Shown here: piece by piece, positions 35,862 through 47,969 of the stretch
How the letters are laid out: the number at the start of each line of letters is the position of its first letter
How positions within the stretch are numbered: the first letter of the stretch is position 1
From: Eucommia ulmoides
Lineage: Eukaryota > Streptophyta > Magnoliopsida > Garryales > Eucommiaceae
Direction: 5' to 3'
Length of the DNA: 64,000 bases
Assembly (NCBI GenBank): GCA_016647705.1
Contig: CM028326.1
Location: forward strand, 25,125,901-25,189,900
Made by a program: the position numbers and the translations under genes
Notes under the pieces: model-generated
Told to the model about the DNA's origin: nothing
The model's database searches: none
Seen by the model: only the letters and a program-made list of their open reading frames with translations

Positions 35862-38800
35862 ATGGCTGATACAGACTCCCATACTGATGAATCTCCATCT
35901 TCATCCATCCTAGTTGAATTGACCACAAAAATGGTTGAAGTTTTAAGCAAAACTTCAATCCCAACCCAAACTTCCGATAGTACTACTGCACCGATCGGCA
36001 TCAAGTTGGATGACACCAACTATGCTCTTTGGTCCCAGATGGTCGAGATGTACATCTCAGGAAAAGACAAATTGGGATATATAAACGGCGATTTACCCCA
36101 ACTTTCTCCGACAGACCCTACCTTTCGACGATGGCGCACTGACAATGCTATTGTTAAATGATGGTTGATTAATTCCATGGACTCCTCTCTTATCAGTAAC
36201 TTCATTCGCTTCCTAACAGCTAAGTTGGTGTGGGATGCAATTGCTACTACATACTTTGATGGCTGCAACACCTCCCAAGTGTATGACCTCTGGCGACGAG
36301 TGACCTACCTCAAACAGGCTAGCGATTCTCTTGAAAAATTCTACAATGATCTTCAAGGCCTCTGGCGTAAAATCGATTTTCGTCGTCCAAACCCGATGGA
36401 ATGCCCAAATGATATTCAATACTACAATACTCTAATTCAGAAAGATCGAGTATATGTATTCTTGAATGGTCTCGATGACCGCCTAGACAATATCAGGAGT
36501 GATGTCCTGCAGATAAAACCATTTCCAACAGTCGAGAAAGCCTATGCGCACGTCCAGAGAGAAGCTCTTCGTTAGACGGTAATGATGACAAGTAGCCCCA
36601 ATGATATACCAGGAGCTGGTCTGGCGTCCAAAAGTCTCAAACATGGCTCATAGCCACAAACATCCTCCGGGACTCTCTCTCTTCATGGTGGCAAACCCGG
36701 TTAAAACTCCATATCCCAAGCCATCTCTGATGGTACTAAATGCTCTCACTGTGGGAGTACAAAACATATGCGTGAAGCCTGTTTCAAGCTTCACGGGTAT
36801 CCCAATTGGTGGCACGAACTCCAAGCTCGGAAGCGTCGGGATAAAAGTGGGAATAATAATAATACTGGCATGGCTGTAGTGGCTACAGCTGATAGTACAA
36901 ACGTTAACCTAGGTAATGCTCTACTTGGTTCTAAACGGGATGCTGATCACAATACTTGGATAATTGATTCCGGAGCAACAGACCATATGACATTTGATGC
37001 AAATGATTTTTCTCATACCTCCTATCCTCGGCGAGCTAGCATTGTAAATGCTAATGGAGGCACCTCTTTGGTAACAGGGGTTGGGACTGTAATGTTGTCA
37101 CCAACCCTACCATTACCTAATACTTTACTAGTTCCTTCTCTCTCTCACAAATTACTATCTATGAGTCAAGTTACTAAATATTTGAATTGTGTTGTGCTCA
37201 TTTATCCTGCGTTTTATCTTATTCAGGATATTCTTACTAAGGAGATAATTAGATGTGGAACTCGTATGGGGGGGCTCTATTATGTGGAAGATTTCAGTAT
37301 CGGCCGAGCACACCATGTACACCGCCCAAGCGACCTCAGAGTAGAACAAATTTTGCTTTAGCACCATCGGTTAGGCCTTCCGTCGTTTGGATATCTTCAA
37401 CATGTGCTTCCTGATTTATTTTCAGGCTTGTCCAATGTAGATTTCAAATGTTAGATTTGCATTCTAGCTAAAAGTCATCGAGCCACTTACCCATTGAGTA
37501 TGAATAAAAGTGATGTTCCTTTTACTCTGATTCACTCTGACGTGTGGGGTCCTTCCCCAAAATCTACTCTATCTGGTGTCCACTGGTTTGTGATATTCAT
37601 TGATGATTGTACTCGAATGACTTGGCTTTATCAGTTGAAACATAAAAAGGAAGTTTCTCGGGTGTTTCAATCATTTCATACAATAATTCAAACTCAGTTT
37701 AATGCTAAGATTCACATTCTTAGATCCGATAATGGTGGAGAGTATGTGAATCAAGAGCTACGTGGTTATTTCTAACACCATGGACTAATCCATGAGACCT
37801 CATGTCCCCAGACTCCGCAACAAAATGGTGTAGCTGAGCGCAAGAATCGTCACATCTTCGAAACTACTCGATCTCTATTACTTGGAGCTCACGTACCAAG
37901 CCACCATTGGGCTGATGCTATTGCCACGGCTGTCCATCTCATTAACTGCATGCCTTCAAAAGTTCTTGGGTTCAAGACTCCAGTACAAGCCTTGTCAACC
38001 TATGTGTCACTACCCACAGTATTGATGCTTCCACATCGTGTCTTTGGTTGTGTTGCGTTTGTTCACCTCCACAAGAACCAACGCACGAAACTTGATCCAT
38101 GTGCTATTCGTTGTCTTTTTTTGGGATATGCTATACACCAAAAAGGTTACCGATACTACGACCCGACTACTCGGCACACCTATGTGACTATGGATGTCAC
38201 ATTCCTTGAATCTGACATTTTCTACTCTCCTGCCGCATCCAATTCTTCTCTTCAGGGGGAGACACGAGAAGAAGAAGAAGAAGAAGAAGAAGAAGAAGAA
38301 GAGTTGAATTGGTTGACTTTCGACTGGTTCAAGGACGTTGAGACAACACCGACTGCTCCTCAATTGACCATTGAGGAACCAACTCCAAATGTAGTGCCGA
38401 CATTTCTAGAAGCTGATACAACCATTGAAGAGCCTACTCCAGCTCCAGAGCCAACATCTCTAGAAGCTGAAGTTGCAATACCCCCCTACTTTCCAGTATC
38501 CAACGTTCCATCTCCTGAGAATATTATCGAGGTAAGCTCTCGTAGCTCTCCTACCATTTCTACTAAGGTGGATACTCCTGTTGGCTATGAATTACCTTTC
38601 AGGCACAATCGAGGCAAACCGCCGAACAGATATTCTCCAGAACTGGAGAACCACAGATCGAGATATCCAATTGCCAATTATGTGTCTACAAAGAAGCTGT
38701 CTGAACCCCTCAAAAAATTTGTGAATGAACTTTCCTCGCATCATATTCCCATAAATGTTGAAGAGGCTCAAGAAGACCCTAGGTGGGTCAAAGCTATGAA

Positions 38801-40283
38801 GGAAGAAATGGAGGCGTTGCTTAAAAATGAGACATGGACTCTTGTTCCCTAACCAGAAGGAAAAAAAACAGTGGGGTGCAAGTGGGTATTCTCCATCAAG
38901 TACAAAGCTGATGGATCAGTTGAACGGTATAAAGCAAGACTGGTGGCAAAGGGCTATACGCAAACCTATGGCGTAGACTATCAAGAAACATTATCACCTA
39001 TGGCCAATTTGAGTACTGTCAGAGTTCTACTATCTCTTACAGCAAATCTTGATTGGCCATTGCACGAGTTTGATGTTAAAAAAGCATTTCTTCATGGAGA
39101 TCTTGAAGAAGAAATCTACATGGATATCCCTCCAGGATTTACTGCAAACTCTAAATCTGAGATTGTGTGCAAGTTACAACGAACTTTGTATGGGTTAAAA
39201 CAATCTCCTAGAGCGTGGTTTGGGCGCTTAAACTCGGCAATGAAGAAATATGGTTATCAACAAAGCAACTCAGACCATACGCTATTCCTAAAGCATTACT
39301 AGGGTAAAATAACAGTTTTGATAGTTTATGTAGACGGTATGATCATTACAGGAGATGACCCAAAGGAAATAGCAAGACTTCAAGAGCAACTGGCAACAGA
39401 TTTTGAGATGAAAAGTCTAGGAGAACTCAAAGATTTTTTTGGAATTGAAATTGCCAAGTCAAAACAAGGCATATTCCTTTCCCAACGAAAATATATCTTA
39501 GATTTATGATCAGAAGTTGGATTACTGGATTGTAAGCCTGCAGATACACCAATAATCCAAAATTACAAGCTTGGAGAATACCCAAGACAAGTGCCAACTG
39601 ACAAAGGAAGGTACCAGAGAATAGTTGAAAAACTTATTTATCTCTCTCATACGCGACCTGACATCGCATATGCAGTGAGTGTGGTAAGTCAATTCATGCA
39701 CTGTCCAAGTGAAGATCATATGAGTTCGGTAATTTGGATTCTCCGATACCTAAAGTCTTTCCCTGGAAAATGACTTATTTTTACGAAAAATAATCATCTA
39801 AGGGTGGAAGGTTACACAGATGCTGACTGGGCAAGAAATATCTCTGATAGAAAATCTACCTCAGGCTATTTCACATTTGTTGGAGGCAACCTAGCTACAT
39901 GGAAAAGTGAAAAGCAAAAGGTGGTAGCATTATCAAGTGTTGAAGCCGAGTTTCGTGAGATGGCTACGGGCCTTTGTGAACTTCTATGGCTTCAAAGACT
40001 ATTAACTGAGATTGGTTTTGCTCTTGGCTACGAGATGGACCTATTCTGTGATAACAAGGCTGCAATTGACATTTCTCATAATCCAGTCCAGCACGATCGA
40101 ACCAAACACGTAGAAGTAGACCGACACTTCATCAAACAAAATCTTGAGGCCAAGATAATTCGATTCTCATTTGTTAAATCCGAAGACCAGTTAACAGATA
40201 TACTTACAAAAGTTGTAAGTAGCAGAAACTTCTACAATTCACTTGGTAAGTTGGGCATCCGAGATCTATATACACCAACTTGA
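35862..40283 (+). pseudogene. copia gag-pol polyprotein with in-frame stops
   Basis: One continuous frame from ATG 35862 to TGA 40283, with no frameshift. I count eleven internal stops, near 36159, 36573, 36650, 36705, 37359, 37450, 37773, 38850, 39300, 39507 and 39771. Domains in order: gag (DDTNYALWSQMVEMYI), zinc knuckle CSHCGSTKHMREAC near 36750, protease WIIDSGATDHMTF near 36960, integrase (FVIFIDDC; LRSDNGGEYVN; NGVAERKNRH at 37600-37850), a glutamate run at 38270-38300, RT (KWVFSIKYKADGSVERYKAR, then VKKAFLHGDL), and RNase H (GYTDADWA, SSVEAEF, DNKAAIDISHNP) to 40283. The RT active-site YVDD reads YVDG at about 39330, losing one catalytic aspartate. It cannot transpose by itself. Confidence 0.95.
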
Positions 40284-40290
40284 GGGGGAG
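40282..40290 (+). other. polypurine tract
   Basis: gagggggag immediately upstream of the 3' LTR; primes plus-strand synthesis in LTR retrotransposons. Confidence 0.9.
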
Positions 40291-40523
40291 TGTTGGCATG
40301 AGTCCAATTAATCAGTTCATATTCATCTTCTCCAAACCACCATATTAAATACTCATCTATGATATTCAATGCTCACCTTCCTCAACTCCATATTTAATGT
40401 GATTTCCCAACCATCCTCTTAAATATAGATTTGAATAGATTTGTATTTATATATATTGATGTAAATGTTATCAAAGTAATTAATGAAAATAATATCTTCT
40501 ACCTATCCTATCTATTTTTTACA
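40291..40523 (+). repeat. copia 3' LTR (233 bp)
   Basis: Starts tgttggcatgagtcc and ends ctattttttaca at 40523. Followed by the GGCTA target duplication and resumed UPF0114 exon 1 homology. Confidence 0.93.
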
Positions 40524-40755
40524 GGCTATACCACCGAGTTCTTACATTTTCCAGTGCGGGAGCCAGATCCAACGTGCTAGCAGTTTGCGCCTGTGCCACT
40601 GCAGACACCTTGGATGCTCGTTTCTTCTCGCTATTTCCAGATGCATCCAATCTCAAGCTGCACTGGTATTTACTCAGCTGCGAAACTGAAGAAGTACCAA
40701 AACTTGAGACAGGCGCACCAACACGCAGAGGTCTGTCTAGCAGTCTTGTTGCCAT

Positions 40756-41791
40756 TTTTTTTTTGGTTTGGTTCGATTGCAGAAGTTGTGGAAATTGAAA
40801 AAAATAATAATCCCAATCTCTGTCGGAACAACCCCACCCCCTCTCCGTCGGAAAAATTCACCCCTACCTTGCTGGAAAAACTCTCTCTCTCTCTGTGATT
40901 TTTTTTAAGGTTCAAAGCATATTAAAGATCTGAGTGTACACATCCAGAAGCTTTATAAGCATTCGATCGTAAGCGATCTTCTTATCAATCTTGGATGCCT
41001 TCACTGCCATTGATTAAGTTGAATTCGAGCTTAATACAAACGTTCTACACGATATACAAAAACGACAAGGGGCTACCAAAACCTACAAGAAAGAAGAGAT
41101 TTAACCAAAAATTGAGGGCCAAGATGAAGATCAAGCTCTACCAAGACGGACAGCCGTGGCGACGTCACTTTAACCTCTTATATTTAGTTTTCAGGCTTGC
41201 GGCGAGGAAGAAGGTAAAAATCCTAAAGCACTGGATTTTGCAGCTCTCTCTCTCTCTTGATCTCTCTCATGACTTACACCGAACACGCGAGGAAGATGAT
41301 GACTGCAGAAATCAACTGCTGAATGATTTAGAACACAGAGTATAGACCACTGATTTAGAACGATTTTGCATAAATCAACCACTGAATTATCTAGATGATT
41401 TTAGATCGACTTTTGTTTTGTAAGATGAATTAATGTTTTAGCTAGTATGAAGGTTCATCCCTAAGTCGAAATCAACAGGGAAAGAGAGAGAGAGAGAAGA
41501 AGAAGAAACCGGCATAAAAGGATTATGAGATTTTTTTTTACTTCATTTTGTTAAGAACGGTTTAAAAAAGTAAAAGTAATGGGGAAAAAAAAAAAAAAAA
41601 AAACACTTAAAGGGATATTTATGTAGTTTATTTTTTAAATGTTTATTTTTTTTAATTGACTAAAGGTAAAATTATTATTAAAATAAAAATGTTAGTAACT
41701 TTTTACCTACAGGGAAATTAAGTGATATTCAACCAAAAATAATAAGGAATTGACTGGTATTTACTAAATAGGTGGGTGTACCCTGAAATTT
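40756..41791. other. upstream region of the UPF0114 pseudogene and unassigned DNA
   Basis: 40756-40900 is the former promoter/leader side of the pseudogene and contains a CT tract. An open frame of 116 codons at 40995-41345 matches nothing I recognise. A GA tract (41480-41510) and poly-A (41586-41603) follow. No gene is supportable. Confidence 0.4.
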
Positions 41792-42600
41792 CACTACAAC
41801 AAAATTGGCCTATCGGGACACGAAAAAATGTCGCGATAGAGCCTCTCGCTCTATTGCGACACTTGGCCTTTTTGGGATACTTGAACTGATGTCTCGTAAG
41901 AAACCACCCCAATAAGTTATAAGGGCACTATATATTATTCTTTCTGTTTAAACTTGTTAAGGCAATAATAAGTGTCCAAATAAATTAGTTATTAGAACAC
42001 CATATATTGTCTCCATATCATTTAAGATTATGCCCTAATAACTATCTCATATGACACTTTTTAGTGTCTGAAAAAGTATTCAATTTTTTTTATAATTTAA
42101 AATTATTTTAAAATAACAAATACTCTAAATCCAAACAATAAAGACTAAAAATTCATTAAAAAAAAAATTCAAATTACCCAAATTCACAAGCTAAATAAAT
42201 AACCAATATATTAACCAAAAAATAATTCCAACTTGTTTTTATTCCCAATACAAGATTAATAAACTAAAAGTTATTGCAACCAAAACAAGATTCATACAAG
42301 AACATTTGCACATCAACTTCATCATACAAGAACAAATGATAGTTACCTACAACAGTTTGATATGGAGACTTAGGTCCTCTACCTAACCCTCCTACCACTG
42401 GTATCACCGCCATCCGATAGTTGAGCCCCCACACTTCGAGATTTTCTACCTCCACTTATGCAATCTTCCTCACAACCCGCAACTGTCTTCCAAAGCTCCG
42501 AGTACAGAGATGGACAAATATCTTTAAGATACTCGAAGCCATCTGATCACATTACCACTGCGAAAAAGTAAAAATGACTGATGGGGTACCAGGAGGAATA
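41792..42600. mobile_element. CACTA (En/Spm) transposon terminus
   Basis: cactacaacaaaattggcc at 41792-41810 is the characteristic CACTA terminal repeat. Subterminal words resembling 'gtgtc(t/c)' and 'agggcact' follow within 300 bp, including gacacgaaaaaatgtcgcga near 41820. A minus-strand frame of 63 codons at 42264-42455 may be an exon fragment of a CACTA ORF. The opposite terminus (ending gtagtg) is not seen, so the right limit is a guess and the copy is probably truncated against the SAR1 pseudogene. Confidence 0.5.
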
Positions 42601-42802
42601 AGCAACATGGGAAGATTTCATAAAAAACGGTTAAAAGAACATTGTTGTAAAGTGTGACATCTAGTCAATTGTAGTTTTACTAATCAATCATGCATAGTAT
42701 GATTGATGCATAAACATATGCATCAATATCAACAATCATATGCATCAAAAACAAAGGTCCCAAATTCATGAAGAGACAATGATGCAGAACCTTACCCACA
42801 GT

Positions 42803-44402
42803 GACCGGACGTTTGAATCGGCGAGATTGACCTTTCCCTTTTCCGGTGGTGACACCTGTAAGCCTGAGATGGAACCTCAACTCATCCTCCCATGCCACGT
42901 ACAGTACGTCAATCTTGTTTCCTAGTATGAGGAACGGGACATTGGCTAGTCGGAGAGAAGTGCATCCAATTCCTTTTTTGATTCCGCAAAACGCTCTTTG
43001 TCGTAGGCATCCACTAGATACACAACTGCGCCGACCTGTAAAAATTTGCATATAAAAATTGCATTTTTTAGACGAATCGTTGTTAGAGAAATGAGAGGGG
43101 AAAACATGCAATTTAGTTTTTTTTGTTCGCAAAAAACTTGAAAGAGAAACAGAAACAGAAAATATGGACACATGAGGATTTGTTTTGCTCCATGATTTTT
43201 AGAACAAAATTTTGGGCCCTATTTTTTTAGTTTTTATATTCTTAAAAAACTTGGAACAAAAATAGAAATATGGAAACAAAAAAAATGGTTCTGCTCCAAA
43301 CAAATTTTGGGGAGCAGAAAAGAAACAGATTTTTGGGGAAACAAACCGAAATCAAGGAACAAAAAAAACTAGACAAAAGCCACCTTAGTGTTTTTTATCG
43401 CATATTATTATTTTTGTTCCTAGAAAACTGTGAACAGGAACAAAAATATAACAAAAACAAAAAAAAAATGTTCCTGGGATTCACAGATATTTAGAACAAT
43501 ATTTGGGAACAAAAGAAAACTTCTCCCAGATTTTTGCTTCTGTGCCAAGCTTATTATGAAGAGAAACATAAACATGGAAACCAAAAACACCAGTTTTGCC
43601 GTCTAAAATTTGCAAAATCTGATACTCGGAAACATGTTCTCGACGTCTCAAACACAAAAATGCTTTAGCTAGAAACAGGAAATTTTAGAATTTAGATAAT
43701 CTAGCACATTTTCTTTCCATATTTAATACAACTCTTTAGAAAATTTAACAAATGCTGCACCATTGAGATATGGTTTTCTACTGGAGATTATGAATCACAC
43801 AATTTATCTTTAGCTAAAAATTGTTCAATAGATCATTCCTTCTACTATATTGTTTGCTGCACATTCTCAGTGTATGCATAGATTCAATTCCAGAACTAGC
43901 AAGTGATGACTGAAAAAATAACAACTAAAAGACCATTGAATCTGCATAATTCCATAAGATATCAGAGAGTTTTCAAACAATCTACATAAAATTTCGTATG
44001 GATCCTCACAGCACATTAGATCTTAGAACGGTACCAACGTTTACCATAATCAACATACCTTGGCATAGTAATCCTTCCAGACTCGGCGAGCGATCTGATG
44101 GCCTCCCAAATCGATGGCTTTGAACTTGATCTTCCCGATATTCAGCAAATGCTGAACTAATCTCTGAAACACAGAGTAAAACAATGGAAAATCAAGATCT
44201 CGATTCGATCAAAAAACAAAAAAAAAAAAAATTAAAGAAACGAAGCGAAATCGAAATGGAGCTGGAGACAAACCTCATCTTTGAGCATGTGAAGCAAAGT
44301 GGTCTTGCTGGCGTTATTGAGGCCGAGGAACAAGATCTTCGCCTCCTTCTACCAGAAACCGAGAGAGGCTAAAACACTGTAAAACCAGTCCAATAGAAGC
44401 AT
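42803..44402 (-). pseudogene. SAR1: SAR1-type small GTPase pseudogene
   Basis: SAR1 recruits the COPII coat to the endoplasmic reticulum membrane. Exon 1 (44402-44274) starts MLLLDWFYSVLASLGFW, then a stop where the family has Gln, then KEAKILFLGLNNASKTTLLH; the P-loop GLDNAGKT has become GLNNASKT. Exon 2 (44163-44059) reads [20 protein letters not shown], then [15 protein letters not shown]. About ten residues of switch I, including its conserved Thr, are deleted while the DLGGH switch II stays. Exon 3 begins at 43035 (VGAVVYLVDAYDKERFAESK), loses frame after LLSD, resumes LANVPFLILGNKID, and gains one G before the NLADSNVRP region. The C-terminal third is missing. Introns have GT-AG ends, so this is a duplicated gene copy and not a processed one. 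The upstream side is cut at about 44419 by an LTR. Confidence 0.92.
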
Positions 44403-44418
44403 CTTTTCCGGTTGCCGC

Positions 44419-45099
44419 CGATTCAGGATGCTCCCCATGCCATTTCTCAGTCATGGTCGGTCTACCGATCCTCCATGATTTGTCTACTGATCGATTCAGA
44501 GAGTTCATATATCATTAATAGGTCGACCAATCTCTCCACTGTCGGTTGATTGATCGATCCGGAGACTGCACCATTTTCCCAGCTTCTCCTCATCAGTTAA
44601 CCGATTCACATTGGTCGGTTGACCGATCCCTACTGTAACTCTTGCTCCATAGTTAATTTTAACTCCAATCTTCGACGTTTTTTCCCCTTTAACCGATTTC
44701 TTTTCTGACAAACTTAATTGACACTTATTAATCAATTTTAAGCACTAATATTTCTTAAGTCAATATTTCTTCTTCAATTTCACATTGGATCAAATATGTT
44801 AATTAATCAGGATCTTAATAAAAAAACACATAGATATAAATTCATTTTTGTATTGTGTGTGATTCTAATCGGGATACATTAAGAGTAAAAATTAACCTGA
44901 GTTGTTTTCACTTAGATTCTTCAAAATTGTCATTCTCTTAATACTTGTCTCTTTATCAGTCTCTTGCATCCTTAACCATCTTCAACAATTTCTTCATGAT
45001 AATAATCAATAGAATTTTTACACTGAAACACTCAATAAACTCGTTAATTCCACCAAAAATATCAATATTTAATTGTCCATCAAAATCCTAGGATCAACA
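44419..45099 (-). repeat. E1 3' LTR, truncated
   Basis: Matches 58280-58978 (for example ggtcggtctaccgatcctcc). Ends ggatcaaca at 45099, followed by the purine-rich tract on the minus strand (AAAAAATGGGGAGAT). The distal two thirds are missing; the break joins directly to the SAR1 leader. Confidence 0.85.
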
Positions 45100-45850
45100 A
45101 TCTCCCCATTTTTTATGATGACAATTAATTTTGATATTTTTGTCAAAATAAAATATAACCACACTCCCCCTAAATCCGATTATGGGTTTTTTTAACTCAT
45201 TAAAGCACAATCATGAAGAATATTTTCAAAAATACATAAGATATTCAACAAAGCATAAAATAACTAGTAAGCTCCCCCTACATTAGTGCAATGCTTAGGC
45301 GAACAAACCTAAACATTAATTAATCTCGTTTAAAGCACAACTATCGTTTCCCCCATTATAGATATTCAACAAAATATCAATTAGTTCTCCCCATTTGTCA
45401 TCTCAAAAAATGGGGAAGAGGAACCAAAAACATCACATTAGGCATACAATCTCCCTTTATATAAGCGTAAACAAGCTAATTCATGCTTAAGAAGAAAAAA
45501 AAAATATAATCTTTAACGCGCTAGAACATAAAAAATTCCTCAATGATAATTTATGAATTCGTCGATCATAAATCCAATGCATACTTCTGTCACGGTTAAG
45601 ATCAATACTTAGAGTTCAAACCATATGAATGCAATATATATAATTCATTTATTATTTAAAAAGCTGCAATACTTCAAATAAGTCAAGATATCATGCATTT
45701 TAACACACTAACATAATTTAATGATGAACAAGTCATGGATTGATATAATATATTTCGCATATTTTTTAAACATGACTTCTAGCAGATCTTATATAGCATA
45801 AAGATATCACATATAAATATGTAAGCTTTTCTGATTAACATGCAACAATT

Positions 45851-46033
45851 CTAAGACAACAGAAAAATATGTGAAGTACAGGTCTTAGAAATTCTTACCA
45901 ACTTATTTAAACTTAATTTCTTACTCATGACATAGTCTCCAGAAATCACATGACTTTCGTCTTTAGGTGTCAAAGACATAAATTTTGCTTTATTCCCTAT
46001 TATGTGTTGAGAATAGCCACTTCCTAGGACCAA
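45851..46033 (-). pseudogene. E1 protease-region remnant
   Basis: The frame VLGSGYSQHIIGNKAKFMSL corresponds to the copia protease block (W)xLDSGCSRHMTGxxxxF. The catalytic Asp is Gly and the Cys is Tyr. Nothing recognisable as integrase follows toward 45115, so pol has been deleted. Confidence 0.75.
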
Positions 46034-46706
46034 TTTGTCCTTGCAAATAAATGTTTATGTGATAACCTGCGAGAAGTACCTCAAAGAGTTCCTAGGTGGT
46101 ACCGAATTTAAGTGGTTTCGATCTTGTTAGTCGAGACAATTTTAGTTCTTTTAGGAACCCAAACTTGTCTGCAGTTAGATACTTTAGAAAAATATTTACG
46201 AATAGTATGCCTCACAACATTATATTTAAAATATCTAATAAGATCCCTAATTTCAGAAAATAATTTTTGAAAGCGTTTTTGTTTAAGATTTTTCTGAAAC
46301 CCAATACCGATTTTATCAAAGATACCGCGTGAACTTCCCAAAAGCATTTTTAAATTATTCTCACCGCCGGTGAATTTGAGAACTATTGAATGTAAATCCG
46401 ACATCTTGGATTTCAATTCAACGTTTTCATATTCATAATTCATCACTTGCTTGTTTAATATGTCAATTATACTTTAAAGGGCATTAATTTTTTAACACTG
46501 AATTTTATAATCATGAGAAGTTCTTGATGAACGTCAAATAAATCATCAAAATCTAAAGGATAAGAACTTGAACATTTAGGTACCTCAACTCCAGTGGCCA
46601 TCAACGCAAGCATGAACGAGTCATTACTACTCAATTTTTCCGAGCTACTCAATTCTGAAACATCCCAGGTGACTTTTGTTGATTTATTCGTACACTTCTT
46701 TAATTT

Positions 46707-47630
46707 CTACTTCTCCTTTCTTTTCTTCTCTTTTTCCTTGTCTTTCTTAGGCATGGGGTATTCGGTTTGGAAGTGGCTAGTCTTATGACAGTTGTAACAT
46801 TTCACATTGCTCATATTGAAATGCTTCTTTTCCCAAAATGTATGGCGTGTCATCCTTCTGAAATTCTTCGTGAGAAGCGCCACATCTTTTTTTTGCTTAC
46901 TAAGACTCACATCATCATTCTCTTCCTCCTTTTTTCTGAACTTTCAACGCCAAGGACTTCTTTTTAGTATCGCCAGTGTCATCCTCATATCCTCAAATTG
47001 TCATCTCATGCGTCATTAGGTTGCCGATGAGGTCATCAATTTCATATTTTGCAAGATCCTTGACCTCCTCAATTGCGGTCACCTTTGGCTCCCATATTTT
47101 AGTTAAAGACCTCATAATCTTTCAAACTTTGTCCTCCATAGAGTACGACTTTTCGAATTGGCTCAAATGGTTGCGTATGTTATTGAATCGAGTGTACATA
47201 TCTTGAATCGATTTTGTTTCTCCCATCCTGAATAATTCAAACTAACGAATTAAGGCGTTAATTTTTGTCTGATTTACTTAACTAGTCCCTTCGTGGGTAA
47301 CCTGTAATTTGTCCTATATTGTTTTTGCCGATCTGCAACCTGAAACCTTGGAATATTCATTAGCATCTAAAGAGAAAAATAAAATATTAATAGCCTGAGA
47401 ATTTAAAGAAAGCTTTTGCTTATCAGAAGTAGTTAACTGCTCTTTCTTCTTGGCAACTCCATTTTCTATAGGGACAAATAGACCATCCACAATTGCTAAT
47501 CACACATCATAATTCGTGGCCTGAAGGAAAGTAATTATTTTGTCCTTCCAGAATGCATAATTTTCACTTGCAAATAAAGGTGGTCGGTGCATAGACTACC
47601 CCTCAACTAGTGTGTCTATTGAGTGTGTCA
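46707..47630 (-). pseudogene. E1 gag (UBN2-type) with zinc knuckle
   Basis: Starts at ATG 47630. It reads RPPLFASENYAFWKDKIITF, then LQATNYDV, stop, LAIVDG, and later SQAINILFFSLDANEYSKVS, the copia gag (UBN2) signature. Farther on, RRMTRHTFWEKKHFNMSNVK leads to CYNCHKTSHFQTEYP, a CCHC knuckle whose last Cys is Tyr. Stops near 47595 and 47500 and frame changes make it non-functional. Downstream remnants to 46108 (DFDDLFDVHQELL) are the usual gag-protease linker. Confidence 0.85.
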
Positions 47631-47666
47631 TGTGATCTTTGTTAGCTAGTGTATCGAGCTAAACTA

Positions 47667-47679
47667 GTTCTGATACCAA
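47667..47679 (-). other. E1 primer binding site
   Basis: Minus strand TTGGTATCAGAAC, one base from the LTR end at 47681. Close to the initiator Met tRNA complement TGGTATCAGAGC. Confidence 0.85.
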
Positions 47680-47969
47680 TTGTTGGCCCAGTGATCTTCC
47701 CAAGAGAGCGGTGAATTTGGTAGTTATAAAATTTAAAGCAAATTATCAACTTATAACACTTTGAAAATTCAAATAATTAATTTTATCATAAATTAATTAT
47801 TATATTTATAGTAGCAGATATGTGTTATGTAAACTAGGTGCACACCCAAACAAGTAAAAATAAATAAAGTAAAATTGCAGCACACCAAGATTTATACTGG
47901 TTCACCAAGTTACTCTTGGCTAGTCCAATCCTCCGAGCCCCACGGAGAGTCGTACCCACTAATCACTAT

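Larger units (their letters stand above)
35022..40523 (+). mobile_element. complete Ty1/copia retrotransposon (5.5 kb)
   Basis: Both 233-bp LTRs, primer site, polypurine tract and a perfect 5-bp target duplication GGCTA (35017-35021 and 40524-40528) are present. The LTRs differ at 13 of 233 positions by eye (about 5.6%), so insertion is not recent. It sits within exon 1 of the UPF0114 pseudogene. All gag-pol domains occur in the copia order gag, protease, integrase, RT, RNase H. Confidence 0.95.
33302..40755 (-). pseudogene. UPF0114-family pseudogene split by two transposons
   Basis: A paralogue of the intact gene at 11322-13914, same strand, about 27 kb away. Start codon at 40755 and exon 1 at 40755-40529, resuming at 35021-34958; a copia element (35022-40523) splits it near codon 78. 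Exon 2 is 33921-33854 and exon 3 is 33451-33351. Exons 4 and 5 are gone; the gypsy LTR begins at 33301. Lesions: a 1-base loss just before the copia insertion point, exon 1 splice donor GT changed to AT (34957-34956), a 10-base deletion in exon 2, a 1-base insertion in exon 3, and a partial duplication of the exon 3 acceptor region (33456-33505). Introns are retained, so it arose by DNA duplication and not through an mRNA copy. Confidence 0.9.

Noticed and set aside
38010-38363. 117-codon minus-strand frame
   Set aside because: Antisense shadow of the copia integrase/RT linker, including the glutamate repeat read as poly-Phe.
43170-43570. Possible MITE in SAR1 intron 2 (ggaacaaaaata and tgttcc words)
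   Set aside because: The words are partly inverted, but I could not define terminal repeats or a target duplication.
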